Origin: a virus
DNA: 54,236 nt
IMG/VR virus record: IMGVR_UViG_3300021962_000138
Location: 1 to 54,236 of that record
Reading direction: 5' to 3' (one strand)
Positions within the stretch are counted from its first letter, which is position 1; every line of letters starts with the position of its first letter. The notes beneath the pieces are model-generated. The model saw nothing but the letters and a program-made list of their open reading frames with translations, was not told where the DNA came from and made no database searches. A program made the position numbers and the translations under genes. Shown here piece by piece: positions 15,893 through 24,732 of the stretch.

Positions 15893-16789
15893 ATGAATGA
15901 ATACGATGTAGAAATAAAAAACATGAGAGAATACACATATCAATGGAATCCCGAAAATTATAGCGACCCTACAAAACCCATTTTGAAGATTAGTAAATCT
16001 TCATTAGGTTGTTATTTATGGTGTCCTTTAAAATACCAATACCAATATATTGAGAAAAGGCCCCAAGATACAACAGAAGCCATGCTTAAAGGAACTATCA
16101 TGCACAACGCTAGAGAAAAATTCTTTGAGGATTTTGATATTAACAAAGCGGAGAGTATGCCGAGAGACGAAGTAATAGATTATTGTAGTAGTCTTTTTGA
16201 AATTGATGATTACTTTGAAGATAATCTTACTGTTGCTATGTTTGAAGCAAATCGTTTTCTAGAATGTAGAGAAGAAAATAGGCTTGAGGAATTTTTACCC
16301 GTTCTTAACGAGAAAAAATTAGATTGCGAAATCACAATACTTTCCGATATTAACCCTAAATTTCCTCTTTCTAGGAATTATGTTGTTCGGCTTCAAGGAA
16401 TTATTGACCGTGTATTCTTAGAAAACGGTGGCTATATTCCAATGGAGTTTAAAACAGGAGGTTGGAAAGATACTAAGGCTACTTCGATGAGAAAAGAAAT
16501 GGCGTTTTATCAATTGATGATAGAAAATTCTACTCCAACAGTATTAAGAAATGCAGGACTAGAACCCAATACTCCCGTTACTCATTGGGCATGGTTCTAT
16601 CCAATAGCAAATCATTTTCATTGTGAGCCAATTAAAAAGAGTTCTAAAACTTCAGTAATAAAATCTATTGCGAAACTTATTCATGCTTATGAAAATAATC
16701 AATTTCCTGCGGATTTCTTTTTTAAGAAATGTAAGGGTTGCAGTTATTTTCCTATTTGTGATGGTGCTATCAATGATTCATGGGTGTAA
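15893..16789 (+). CDS. Cas4/RecB-like PD-(D/E)XK nuclease
   Basis: A ~298-residue protein. Motifs in order: a Cys pair in a CYLWC segment near the N-terminus, GTIMHNA (motif with His), GIIDRVF (Asp), MEFKTG (Glu-x-Lys) and a QLM/Tyr helix. C-terminal Cys residues (CKGCSYFPIC) complete a likely 4Fe-4S cluster as in Cas4/AddB. Such enzymes are 5'-3' exonucleases on single-stranded DNA. No cas genes are nearby, so the role is replication or recombination. GGTG 10 nt upstream fixes the start at 15893. Confidence 0.85.
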   Translation: MNEYDVEIKNMREYTYQWNPENYSDPTKPILKISKSSLGCYLWCPLKYQYQYIEKRPQDTTEAMLKGTIMHNAREKFFEDFDINKAESMPRDEVIDYCSSLFEIDDYFEDNLTVAMFEANRFLECREENRLEEFLPVLNEKKLDCEITILSDINPKFPLSRNYVVRLQGIIDRVFLENGGYIPMEFKTGGWKDTKATSMRKEMAFYQLMIENSTPTVLRNAGLEPNTPVTHWAWFYPIANHFHCEPIKKSSKTSVIKSIAKLIHAYENNQFPADFFFKKCKGCSYFPICDGAINDSWV

Positions 16790-16791
16790 AT

Positions 16792-17157
16792 ATGAAAGAT
16801 TTAATCGAAGCAAAAGTTCTTTCTAAGAATTGGTCTTTTAGTGAAATATCTAATTTAGGAGAAACCATAGAAATTCTTTCTAAAGATATTTTTAGTGAAA
16901 TAAATGTTCTAGAAAGATTTGAGTTAATAAGAGAAATAAAAATAAATGATAATTTTGTTGGTATGTCTTTTGAAGACGCTTTTAGAGAAACTGTTATGAT
17001 TCATCTTAAAGGTGAAATAGCAGGAGTCATAAGAGAAATGTTAGATAAAGCAACCGTCAATTTTGGAGGTAATAAAAATGAAATTTCCGAGAGAAGTGTG
17101 GGCGGGGAGCCATCTAAAAAACGCACCACAGATGAAAAGAAAAATAGTCAAAAATAA
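16792..17157 (+). CDS. hypothetical protein overlapping the primase start
   Basis: A 121-residue helical protein with a GGTG box 10 nt before the ATG. The last ~25 residues, in the 80-nt overlap with the primase gene, are Lys/Glu/Ser-rich and look disordered, as expected where the other frame is constrained. The family is not recognised. It sits between a nuclease and the primase. Confidence 0.55.
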   Translation: MKDLIEAKVLSKNWSFSEISNLGETIEILSKDIFSEINVLERFELIREIKINDNFVGMSFEDAFRETVMIHLKGEIAGVIREMLDKATVNFGGNKNEISERSVGGEPSKKRTTDEKKNSQK

Positions 17158-18118
17158 ATCCGAATATGCTAGTTTTGTTAAGAACCAAAACAACAGAACT
17201 AATGTCTATACTACGGTATATGACTTTGGGTATTTTTCGGAAACCGCTAAAGTTGATTCATCAGTTATTCTTGATAGAGTCTTTTTAGATTTTGATGCTC
17301 ACGATGATAATTTGGAAAAAGCATTTGAAGATACAAAAAATGTTTCTTCATATTTGAGGTCGAAGGACTATGAACACACTATGTTTTTTTCGGGCAAGGG
17401 GTTTCACATTTTTGTCTTTGGCGAAAGAACATTTGACATTCGACAAATCCATGCTTTTCACAAAGAAATCAAAACCTTACTCCCTCAAGAAAATACTCTT
17501 GACGATAGAGTAGGCCAACCTACAAGATTGAGAAGAGTTCCTAATACCGTAAATATGTCAAGTGCCGATGAAAACGGCCAACCGTATTATTGTATTCCTA
17601 TCTTTGAAAATGACTTGAAAATGGGTCTTCAAAAAATCAAAATATTGGCCTCCGAGCCTAGACTAATTGCACGAAAAACGATAGGAAATTCAAAGGTAAA
17701 ATGGCCAATTTTGAACATTATTGATGAGGTTCAAGAAGAAGCCAAAGTTATCAATGTTGAAGGGAATTTACCAATTCTACCTTGCTTGTATTCGGCCATT
17801 ATGGTAGAGAATCCTTCTCATATGGCGAGAGCATATCTAGTTGCATGGTATCGGGATTTGCTATCACAGAAAACAAATTTGATTACCAATACTCAAAAAC
17901 AAGAAGTCCTCAATACAATAGTGGATGAAATTGAAAAATTAGTTTCGGGTGAAGTTTGGTTAGATTGGGATAAAGAAACAACAAGAAAACACGCACGATT
18001 TACAGTCAATGGTAATTATAATGCTCCAAACTGTAAATCAAAATTGATTCCCGAAGGATATTGTGTAGGTAGGTGTTGGCGATACCCCGATTATTTGGAT
18101 GGTGTAAAAAATGATTGA
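17078..18118 (+). CDS. archaeo-eukaryotic primase, PriS-PriL fusion type
   Basis: A 346-residue protein with GGAGG 8 nt before the ATG. The N-terminal catalytic part has FLDFD (D71, D73), SGKGFH (105-110) and RLRRVPN (near 155), the three AEP catalytic motifs. The C-terminal part (from ~240) has LPC, a helix with HMARA/LVAW, then NC, YC and RCW. This gives four Cys spaced as in the 4Fe-4S domain of PriL. One chain thus combines catalytic and Fe-S regulatory domains, as in primases of archaeal plasmids and viruses. It makes primers for the PolB complex. Confidence 0.85.
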   Translation: MKFPREVWAGSHLKNAPQMKRKIVKNKSEYASFVKNQNNRTNVYTTVYDFGYFSETAKVDSSVILDRVFLDFDAHDDNLEKAFEDTKNVSSYLRSKDYEHTMFFSGKGFHIFVFGERTFDIRQIHAFHKEIKTLLPQENTLDDRVGQPTRLRRVPNTVNMSSADENGQPYYCIPIFENDLKMGLQKIKILASEPRLIARKTIGNSKVKWPILNIIDEVQEEAKVINVEGNLPILPCLYSAIMVENPSHMARAYLVAWYRDLLSQKTNLITNTQKQEVLNTIVDEIEKLVSGEVWLDWDKETTRKHARFTVNGNYNAPNCKSKLIPEGYCVGRCWRYPDYLDGVKND

Positions 18119-18287
18119 ATATATATCGCTTGTTTTAATAATTTTCAGTTTCTTTATGAACCTAATCCTCTTCGGTGGAATATCAGCATTACATGATATG
18201 ATTAAAATTCTATTATTACAACAAGTAGAAAATCCCGAAATTGAAAATAAAAATGACTATACTAAATGGGATGATGGTCAATGTTAA
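18111..18287 (+). CDS. mini membrane protein
   Basis: A 58-residue protein overlapping the primase stop. An N-terminal hydrophobic segment (residues ~3-25) is followed by a polar acidic tail. It resembles the mini membrane proteins at 14644, 14818 and 21315 in layout. Function is unknown. Confidence 0.55.
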   Translation: MIEYISLVLIIFSFFMNLILFGGISALHDMIKILLLQQVENPEIENKNDYTKWDDGQC

Positions 18288-18976
18288 TTATTGATAGTAG
18301 AGAAACACATGGCTCTAAATTAGTGGGGCTTGTAGAACAAGAAGCCCATAGATTAGCCATACCTTTTGAAAAAAGATGGCTAGAAGTTGGCGACTATGTA
18401 TTTGCCGATGTTTGTTTTGAAGCAAAATCATCCTTTGATTTTTTGAGTTCTGTAATAAGTAAAAGAATTTGGACTCAAATAGATAACATGGATAGGCACT
18501 ATAAAACCAATATTGTTATTATCTATGGTAAAATAGAAGAAGCAATAGAAATATTCAAAGAACATTCTAAGAGTAAAATTCCCGAACCTGCTAGAACTAT
18601 ATCTCTTACAAATAAATTTCTAGGAGCAATAGGTAAAATGATTTTAGATACAGATGTAAAACCCATTTGGGTATCTACTGAAAACGAAGCGAGTAAAATA
18701 ATTACTACTGTTTGTAAAATGCAACCAATAAATAGAGAAGTTATTCGCCCCGAAATATTCAAGAGAATAAGCACCGATGATTTGAGAATAGATGTTCTAA
18801 CTTCTATCAAAGGTGTATCTCTTAAAAAGGCCCAAAGTTTGCTAAAGCGATTCGGAAGTATTGCTGAAATTGGTCTATCTTCACAAGAAGAATTAGCAAA
18901 AATAGATGGTATCGGAAAAACCATAGCATCAAGAATACTTGATACTTTAATGTCCGAAAAGAAGGTGAAAATATGA
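18281..18976 (+). CDS. XPF/ERCC4-Hef-type structure-specific nuclease
   Basis: A 231-residue protein. The ERCC4 nuclease core has IIDSRE (D5, E8), VGDY and EAKSSFD, which corresponds to the GDxnERKxxxD motif with the Arg changed to Ala. It is followed by two helix-hairpin-helix units (SIKGVSLKKA, KIDGIGKTIA), the standard DNA-binding tail. There is no helicase domain, as in short archaeal XPF proteins. Such enzymes cut flaps and branched or stalled forks and bind PCNA. It lies between primase and the DUF3987-like ATPase. The changed Arg is a point to check. Confidence 0.9.
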   Translation: MLIIDSRETHGSKLVGLVEQEAHRLAIPFEKRWLEVGDYVFADVCFEAKSSFDFLSSVISKRIWTQIDNMDRHYKTNIVIIYGKIEEAIEIFKEHSKSKIPEPARTISLTNKFLGAIGKMILDTDVKPIWVSTENEASKIITTVCKMQPINREVIRPEIFKRISTDDLRIDVLTSIKGVSLKKAQSLLKRFGSIAEIGLSSQEELAKIDGIGKTIASRILDTLMSEKKVKI

Positions 18977-20475
18977 ATGAAGATATAGATTTATTTGAAG
19001 AAGATAAAAAAATAATCGGGTCAAAATTGCCCGAATTTGTAAATGAATGGATGATTGAGGCAACAAAGTTTTCTCAATATAATGAAGTTCCTGCCGCAAT
19101 ATCTTGTTTGGTGTTGATAGGTCAAGCAGTAAAAGACTTTGTTAAAATACCTAGAGGAAAAAGCATTGATGATTCAAGGCTACATTGGATTTGGATTCAA
19201 GATTCGGGAACAGGAAAGACCGCAATTATGGATTTCGTCATACCCGTTTCAAATATTCTTTGGGAAAAAATCAACGAATTAAACAACTATCGTCCAAATT
19301 ATATGATAGAAAATTTACAAAAGGAAGCCAATGAAGGTAATGAAATAGGAGAAGATTTGTTGGTCTTGCCTCTTGAAAGATATGACAATTTCGATGTAGT
19401 GGAATATACAGATGCCGCACTTTTAGGATATAATGAACCTTATACTGATGATGAAGGATTCACAAGATATAGACAATACAAAGGAGAAATAGATGGAAAC
19501 GGTTTGGCTCGTTGGGATGAATTCACAAATTCGGGAGTATTCAAACAAAGCCAACACAAAGAAAGTATTGTTACTTATCTCAATACTCTTTGTAATAGTT
19601 TAGGAGGTTCTTCATGGAAAATCACAAAGAAACTGAAAGAAGGGCCACTTTTAATATGTCTTTCTCAAAGGTCTATTTTGGCTACAACTTTCCCTCCCGA
19701 AAATTTAGAACATACAATTGTTGCTACGGGTTTATTTCAAAGGGCATTAATGACAGTTCGCCATGTTCCCGAAGAAATACAAGATAAAATTAGGGATAGT
19801 ATTGTTGATGCTTACGGAACAACAGAAGAAATTGACTTACCGATTGAGCGATTTGCTAGAGGTTTATTCAAAATCTATGAAACAACAAAAGAGCAATATG
19901 AAAATACTGCATCATTTACAGAAGATGGAAAACCCGACCCAACAAAAACAATAACTTTCTCTAAAGAATTTAACGATACTTTGCGGATGAGAAAGAATGA
20001 CATGAATGGTTGGTCGGACGCTACAGAAGGCAAAGTTAGAGAAATAGCCAAAAATTTTCAAACTAGATGGTTGGGTCTTTTGGGTAAAATCTCCGTCCTT
20101 TGTTGTATTGCCGAAGCAAATTCTATTCAAGACAGGGAAAAAAGGTTCATTGTGAATGGGAGAAATGTAAATCAAGCCGCTTTTATTGTTCGGAACTGTT
20201 ATAAATCATTGATAGAGTGGTTAGAACAAAGCCTAAAGGTGAGCCAAAAGGCCGCACTTAATCAAAATGATAACACAGTCGCATTCTTAAAATGCTATGA
20301 GAAACTAGACAAAGATGAGGAGGGGTATGTTTCTAAGACAATCCTATTAAGTGAAGTCATTAGAACAACAACTATCAAACAGGCTCAAGCCTATAATGTA
20401 TTTAGAAAGATAGCAAAACATTGGGAAGAGAAAAAAATAAACAAAACAGTATTTGTAAGACTAAAGAGGGAATGA
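18973..20475 (+). CDS. DUF3987-like primase-helicase ATPase, candidate replicative helicase
   Basis: A 500-residue protein with GGTG 9 nt upstream. Walker A is DSGTGKTA near residue 77. A ~65-residue acidic stretch follows, with a WDEF box-like motif near 187 and an LLICLSQRS strand (possible sensor). The general layout matches DUF3987 proteins, which replace replicative helicases in several mobile elements. No MCM or DnaB gene is seen in the window, so this is the best helicase candidate (inference). The C-terminal ~80 residues look like a winged helix. Confidence 0.6.
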   Translation: MNEDIDLFEEDKKIIGSKLPEFVNEWMIEATKFSQYNEVPAAISCLVLIGQAVKDFVKIPRGKSIDDSRLHWIWIQDSGTGKTAIMDFVIPVSNILWEKINELNNYRPNYMIENLQKEANEGNEIGEDLLVLPLERYDNFDVVEYTDAALLGYNEPYTDDEGFTRYRQYKGEIDGNGLARWDEFTNSGVFKQSQHKESIVTYLNTLCNSLGGSSWKITKKLKEGPLLICLSQRSILATTFPPENLEHTIVATGLFQRALMTVRHVPEEIQDKIRDSIVDAYGTTEEIDLPIERFARGLFKIYETTKEQYENTASFTEDGKPDPTKTITFSKEFNDTLRMRKNDMNGWSDATEGKVREIAKNFQTRWLGLLGKISVLCCIAEANSIQDREKRFIVNGRNVNQAAFIVRNCYKSLIEWLEQSLKVSQKAALNQNDNTVAFLKCYEKLDKDEEGYVSKTILLSEVIRTTTIKQAQAYNVFRKIAKHWEEKKINKTVFVRLKRE

Positions 20476-20476
20476 A

Positions 20477-20716
20477 ATGAAATGGGAAAATCACTTTATA
20501 ATTTTTGATGTAACGAAAGGGCCAAAGGTAATTATCGAAGCCTTGAACACTTATGGAGAAGAGGGTTGGGAATGTTGCTCAATGCTTTCAGTAGCAAACA
20601 CAAACATTGTCGCTTTTTTAAAGCGTAGAACTGATAAAGATGCACCAACGGTTGATGAATTGACAAAGCAAATCACACAAGCATGGGAAACTCCCAAAGA
20701 AAATAATAAGAAGTGA
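20477..20716 (+). CDS. DUF4177-like small protein
   Basis: A 79-residue protein. The pattern LNxYGEEGWE followed by a strand and AFLKRR matches DUF4177 proteins (LNxxGxxGWELV...xxxKR). Function of the family is unknown. It is coupled to the DUF3987-like gene upstream and the exonuclease downstream. Confidence 0.6.
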   Translation: MKWENHFIIFDVTKGPKVIIEALNTYGEEGWECCSMLSVANTNIVAFLKRRTDKDAPTVDELTKQITQAWETPKENNKK

Positions 20717-20721
20717 TTATT

Positions 20722-21315
20722 ATGTCGGTCTTAGCACTTGACATAGAAACAAAAAATATGTCAAACGAAATTGGCGGTTTTGCTAATACTCATATGTTTC
20801 AAGTTTCTACTGTTACTACATGGGATGGTGATATTGCTAAAATTTATGTTGATGAACCACTAGAAAAAATATCAAAATCTAACCATATTATCAAATCCCT
20901 TAAAGAATTAAAGTATGACTTAGATGAACACTTTCAAAAAGGGGGCTCTTTGTTAGGACACAATATTTTGGCTTTTGATATGGCCGTCTTAAAAAATGCT
21001 ATGGATATTTATTGCATTAACAAATACATAAGTGAAAATCGCTATATTGATACTAGTAAAGAGTTAGTAAAGAGTCATGGAGAAAGATTTAGGCTTGAGA
21101 ATTTAGTCCATCATACTCTTAATGAATCTAAATTGATGGATGGTGCAGATGCTCCTAAGTTATGGAAACAAGGAGAATATGATAGAGTAGTAGAATACTG
21201 CTTAAAAGATACACAACTCGTTTATGATTTGTGGAAATACGGTCAAGAGAATGGTTTGGTAAAAGCATTCTCAATAGAAAAGGAAGAATATGTAGAATTG
21301 GAGGTTGATTGGTAA
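20722..21315 (+). CDS. DEDD-family 3'-5' exonuclease (DnaQ-like)
   Basis: A 197-residue protein starting at MSVLALDIET. Motif Exo I is DIET (D7, E9), Exo II is GHNILAFD, and Exo III is YCLKDTQL (Tyr-x3-Asp), the DEDDy arrangement. It degrades or proofreads DNA ends. The split polymerase already has its own exonuclease motifs, so this is an extra enzyme, perhaps for DNA repair or host DNA breakdown. Upstream in-frame GTG is possible but the ATG at 20722 gives the normal family N-terminus. Confidence 0.88.
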   Translation: MSVLALDIETKNMSNEIGGFANTHMFQVSTVTTWDGDIAKIYVDEPLEKISKSNHIIKSLKELKYDLDEHFQKGGSLLGHNILAFDMAVLKNAMDIYCINKYISENRYIDTSKELVKSHGERFRLENLVHHTLNESKLMDGADAPKLWKQGEYDRVVEYCLKDTQLVYDLWKYGQENGLVKAFSIEKEEYVELEVDW

Positions 21316-21467
21316 TGACAGGTTGGGAATGGTTTTGGCTAATTATCTTTCTAGTAACAATTACTCTTCTATTCTTTGCCGCTTTTGGTGGGTCAAATTT
21401 GACCGAACAAAGTGTTGAAGAATATATGGGTAGATTGATGAAAGAAAGTAATGCTGAAAGAAAATGA
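21315..21467 (+). CDS. mini membrane protein
   Basis: A 50-residue protein overlapping the exonuclease stop by 1 nt (TAATG). Residues ~3-25 are hydrophobic with Trp at the edge, a single membrane segment, followed by a charged tail. Function is unknown. Confidence 0.55.
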   Translation: MTGWEWFWLIIFLVTITLLFFAAFGGSNLTEQSVEEYMGRLMKESNAERK

Positions 21468-21595
21468 CACTAAGACAAGAATGTAAGTATTGTAATGCTT
21501 TAACCGTAGCATTACGAATACAAGGATATTACATTGGTTCTAATACCAAAGTTAAACTTTGGGAATGTAGAAAGTGTGGCGGTATTTGGAAATAA
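21464..21595 (+). CDS. mini zinc-ribbon protein, last gene of the plus-strand block
   Basis: A 43-residue protein starting at an ATGA overlap. Two CxxC knuckles (CKYC and CRKC), separated by ~23 residues, form a canonical small zinc ribbon. It ends 5 nt before the convergent terminator. Function is unknown. Confidence 0.6.
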   Translation: MTLRQECKYCNALTVALRIQGYYIGSNTKVKLWECRKCGGIWK

Positions 21596-21599
21596 AAAA

Positions 21600-21644
21600 G
21601 GGGAGGTCGAATTCTTAGGGAGTTCGGCCTCCCCGAATTTTTTT
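21600..21644. terminator. bidirectional transcription terminator
   Basis: GGGGAGGTCGAATTC (21600-21614) pairs with GAGTTCGGCCTCCCC (21620-21634) around a 5-nt loop, with two G-T/A-C positions. T7 (21638-21644) follows on the plus strand, and a run of A (21594-21599) precedes it, giving a T-run on the minus strand. It lies exactly between convergent gene blocks, so it can end transcription from both sides. The 86-nt gap 21596-21681 holds no gene. Confidence 0.85.
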
Positions 21645-21657
21645 ATTTAAGGACTAA

Positions 21658-21673
21658 GTAAGTAAATACTTAC
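21658..21673. repeat. short perfect palindrome in the convergent junction
   Basis: GTAAGTA (21658-21664) and TACTTAC (21667-21673) are inverted copies around 2 nt. It lies between the terminator and the last codon of the minus-strand block. It could be a protein-binding site or a second termination element. Confidence 0.4.
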
Positions 21674-21681
21674 CTAACGCT

Positions 21682-22671
21682 TTATTTTCTTCTAAACTCA
21701 ATAACGGGGCAAGTATTTACTGTAACCGATACCCCGTCATATCCATCAACACCATTTATGTATTGAGGACTTGGAGTATTTGCTATTTCCGAATTCTTCG
21801 TTACTCCCCAAAGAGTAATTGCATATAATTTAGTTCCATCATCATTCCATGAAATACCACTTAACCATGCCGTAGCATCACTTGAAGATTGAGAAGGTGA
21901 AGTGTTTCTATTACCAAAATAACTTCTTAAATCAATTGTTTTAACTAAAGTCCATGTGCTTGCAGTATTAAATGCACTTGACAAAGTATATTCATGGATA
22001 TAGCCCGAATGTTGAGAAAGCCATATTCTTGTTCCATCACTATTGAAAAGAATATCACTAAGAGCAGTAAAAGAAAGTGTTTTAGAAGTTCCTTCTGTAT
22101 CACCACTTGAAGTTTCCCATGCAGTAGAAGTCGTGAATTGTCGCAACTGATTAGCATAGCCAAGAAAATATTTAGTTCCATCATTATTCCATGAAACTGC
22201 CCGAATACCCGTTGTAGAAAGATTTTTACTACCTGTTAAACTAAGTGTGCTTAAGTCAAAAGGTGTTGATAATTCAGCACTTTGCACACCTCCCCCGTTG
22301 AAATCTGTTATTATCATATTAGTTCCTGTGGGGTCAAGGTCAAAACCATCACAACTGTTGAATGTAACATCACTAAACCCAATTGTAAAAGATTCTGTTG
22401 GGTGTTTTATCCCCGTAGTGTTCAAAATATCCAACTTAGCAAAATATATGTTATCTGTATCATAATCATTAGCATTACCACGATTAGAGATATACATATC
22501 ATCTCCTATAACTCTTAATCCTGTAAGCCAAGTCATAGTATTGCTAATAACTTCAAAGTTTCGACCAAAGGGTTGATTTCCATTTGTTATGTGAAATGTT
22601 TCTATATTGGTTAAATTATATTTTTTATCATTGTCATATTTTTGACAACAACCCGAAGCACCCGCCAACAT
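21682..22671 (-). CDS. beta-propeller-like tail tip / receptor-binding protein
   Basis: A 329-residue protein, last gene of the virion block. At least four ~40-residue repeats are visible, each with a DGT or TGT turn flanked by strands (DPTGTNM, NNDGTKY, NSDGTRI, NDDGTKL) and often followed by a phrase like EYTLSSAF. This is the pattern of propeller-type repeats in phage receptor-binding proteins. A short N-terminal CC pair may attach to the fibre. GGTG upstream supports the start MLAGAS rather than the longer frame. It likely binds the host surface (inference). Confidence 0.65.
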   Translation of the reverse strand: MLAGASGCCQKYDNDKKYNLTNIETFHITNGNQPFGRNFEVISNTMTWLTGLRVIGDDMYISNRGNANDYDTDNIYFAKLDILNTTGIKHPTESFTIGFSDVTFNSCDGFDLDPTGTNMIITDFNGGGVQSAELSTPFDLSTLSLTGSKNLSTTGIRAVSWNNDGTKYFLGYANQLRQFTTSTAWETSSGDTEGTSKTLSFTALSDILFNSDGTRIWLSQHSGYIHEYTLSSAFNTASTWTLVKTIDLRSYFGNRNTSPSQSSSDATAWLSGISWNDDGTKLYAITLWGVTKNSEIANTPSPQYINGVDGYDGVSVTVNTCPVIEFRRK

Positions 22672-22676
22672 TTTAA

Positions 22677-24731
22677 TCACCCAATTACAAACCATGTATT
22701 AGAGGCTACACAAATAATCGTAACTGCCGCACCATCGGAAACAGAAGTAGTTCCAATAAGTGTATCTCCTGCGTCTTTAGAAATAGTAATAGAACTACCA
22801 CTATTATTCATTAGAACATAATATTCCCCAACATAAGAATCATTAGGAACTGTAAATGTAGCAGTTTCTCCACTTGCTCTATAAAAATAATTTCCCGATT
22901 CTGCGGCAGAAGAAGAAGGAGAATCATTTCCTGTTTCGATAATAACTCTATCTTGAATTGCTTCTCTATGTTGAGTAACAGAAGATTCAGTAATATTTGC
23001 ATCGGGAACATTAGCCCAAGTTACAGAAGCCGTTAAATCATTGACTTCCGCCCCTCCTGTATCAGTATCTAAAATATACCATCCTGTTACTAATGGAGAA
23101 ACTGCATCAGTTAGGGCTTGTAAAGTAATACTTTCATATGTATCTAATGAAATAATATTTGGTGAAGAAATTCTTGAATCTGTTATTTGGCCATTATCAA
23201 TAACATCACCAGCAAAAGGACTAATAATTAAAGGAGTTGTATTTACATTTTTAATGTTTAATACTATTCCGTCATTTGTTGCGGCAGAAGGTAAAGTAAT
23301 TGTGTTTGAAGGTTCATTAACATAATGAACATATTCATCAATTGTTGGATTAGCAGGGCTAAAATTAGCAGTTGTAGAACCAACTTTAGAAAGATTCATT
23401 ATTCCTGTATTAGTAAAACCCCCTACTATAATACTATTCGCAGTATTATTTCCTCTAGTTGTTACAGAATCTAAAGTAGAAATACTTGCTATATCAACTG
23501 TTGAACCTGCTCCATTATCAATAATAGAAATATCATTTCCTGCATTTATCTGCCTAGCGTTAGTAATAGACGAAGCATTAGTGGTAACAAAACCATCATT
23601 AGTTACATTGTTTTCTCTACCCGAACCTTGAACAAGAATTTTAGCCGTTCCCGAAGAACCCGCAGTAAATGAACTAAGATGAATTATTCTTCCTATATTT
23701 TGCACAATATCTGTTGTAGCAGTAGGGCGAACATTTGTCATTTTACCTATATTTGCAGAAAGATAAATAATATCTCCTTCGGAGTATGAACCCGCATCAA
23801 ATAATGTTGCAGAAATATCTCCACTTAGCCCATTAACAATTACTTTACCATTCCCACCCGCAGAAATAGTAGAATAAACTAGGCCGATTGCAGGGTGTTT
23901 ATTAGAAGAATTTGTTGCGTCTGCTTTATCAACAGTTATTTTTCCCGAACCAAACCCTGTTGGATAAACGGGTGTTCCTGTATCAAGTCCTGCTCCCCCT
24001 CCATCTGTTATACTTTTTACTATTGTTGTTTCGGAATAGCCATTAGGAGTTTCAAAATTACCATTAGATACTACTACATCTCCTGTTGTAATATCTATTT
24101 TTCCTGTTCCCGCAGGAGTAAATTTGATGTCTGTATTAGACGCTCCCGTAAAAGTTACATCTGTTCCATCACTAGTAATAGACATTTGTTCCGAATAAAC
24201 AGTAGGAGTTCCTTGACCAATGCTTAAACTATTTTCTGTTTTATCTGTTGTTAAAAATTGAATAAATCTTGAAGTGGTTGTTTCTCCATAGGATAAACGA
24301 ATAACTGCAATAGGAATATCCCCGCTTGATAAATTTGGAACAACATCTTTTGTATCTCTATGTCCATTATCTCTAATTGCTAGAGCATTTCCACTTGTAA
24401 CTACTAAAAGATAATAGGCACTACCACTAGAAGTAGGCTCATCGAATGTCGAAGGGGTTCCTTGAGTAAAATTAACGCCCGTAACAGTAGCCATTAACTT
24501 TCCATCCCGTAATACTTGACCATTAGCAACGGCAAATTGTGTATTTCCGCTAGAATCACTTTGCGTAATATCAAAATTATTACCGTCAAGTATAGCATAA
24601 CTGCCTTTGCTAGCCATATTTAACGCATGAAATAATGCACTATGAGGGTGGTCTGTTCCATCTCTTAATCCGCTTAAAGTTGGGTCAGTTCCTAATCTGC
24701 TAAATCCTCCATCGTTATTACTTGCCGTCAT
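22677..24731 (-). CDS. tail fibre protein
   Basis: A 684-residue beta-rich, Ser/Thr/Gly/Asn-rich protein with few charges. The N-terminal ~100 residues include HPHSALFHALN, and the C-terminus ends in a strand pair with SNTWFVIG, an ending common in phage fibre proteins. It lies between the small baseplate-like protein and the propeller-like tip. GGAGG 9 nt upstream supports the ATG at 24731 over the TTG at 24740. Low Cys, repeated strand-turn units and size suggest a trimeric fibre (inference). Confidence 0.7.
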   Translation of the reverse strand: MTASNNDGGFSRLGTDPTLSGLRDGTDHPHSALFHALNMASKGSYAILDGNNFDITQSDSSGNTQFAVANGQVLRDGKLMATVTGVNFTQGTPSTFDEPTSSGSAYYLLVVTSGNALAIRDNGHRDTKDVVPNLSSGDIPIAVIRLSYGETTTSRFIQFLTTDKTENSLSIGQGTPTVYSEQMSITSDGTDVTFTGASNTDIKFTPAGTGKIDITTGDVVVSNGNFETPNGYSETTIVKSITDGGGAGLDTGTPVYPTGFGSGKITVDKADATNSSNKHPAIGLVYSTISAGGNGKVIVNGLSGDISATLFDAGSYSEGDIIYLSANIGKMTNVRPTATTDIVQNIGRIIHLSSFTAGSSGTAKILVQGSGRENNVTNDGFVTTNASSITNARQINAGNDISIIDNGAGSTVDIASISTLDSVTTRGNNTANSIIVGGFTNTGIMNLSKVGSTTANFSPANPTIDEYVHYVNEPSNTITLPSAATNDGIVLNIKNVNTTPLIISPFAGDVIDNGQITDSRISSPNIISLDTYESITLQALTDAVSPLVTGWYILDTDTGGAEVNDLTASVTWANVPDANITESSVTQHREAIQDRVIIETGNDSPSSSAAESGNYFYRASGETATFTVPNDSYVGEYYVLMNNSGSSITISKDAGDTLIGTTSVSDGAAVTIICVASNTWFVIG

Positions 24732-24732
24732 A

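Noticed and set aside
15893-16789. Cas4-like protein as a sign of CRISPR
   Set aside because: No cas1/cas2, repeats or spacers are present; such nucleases are common in viral replication modules.
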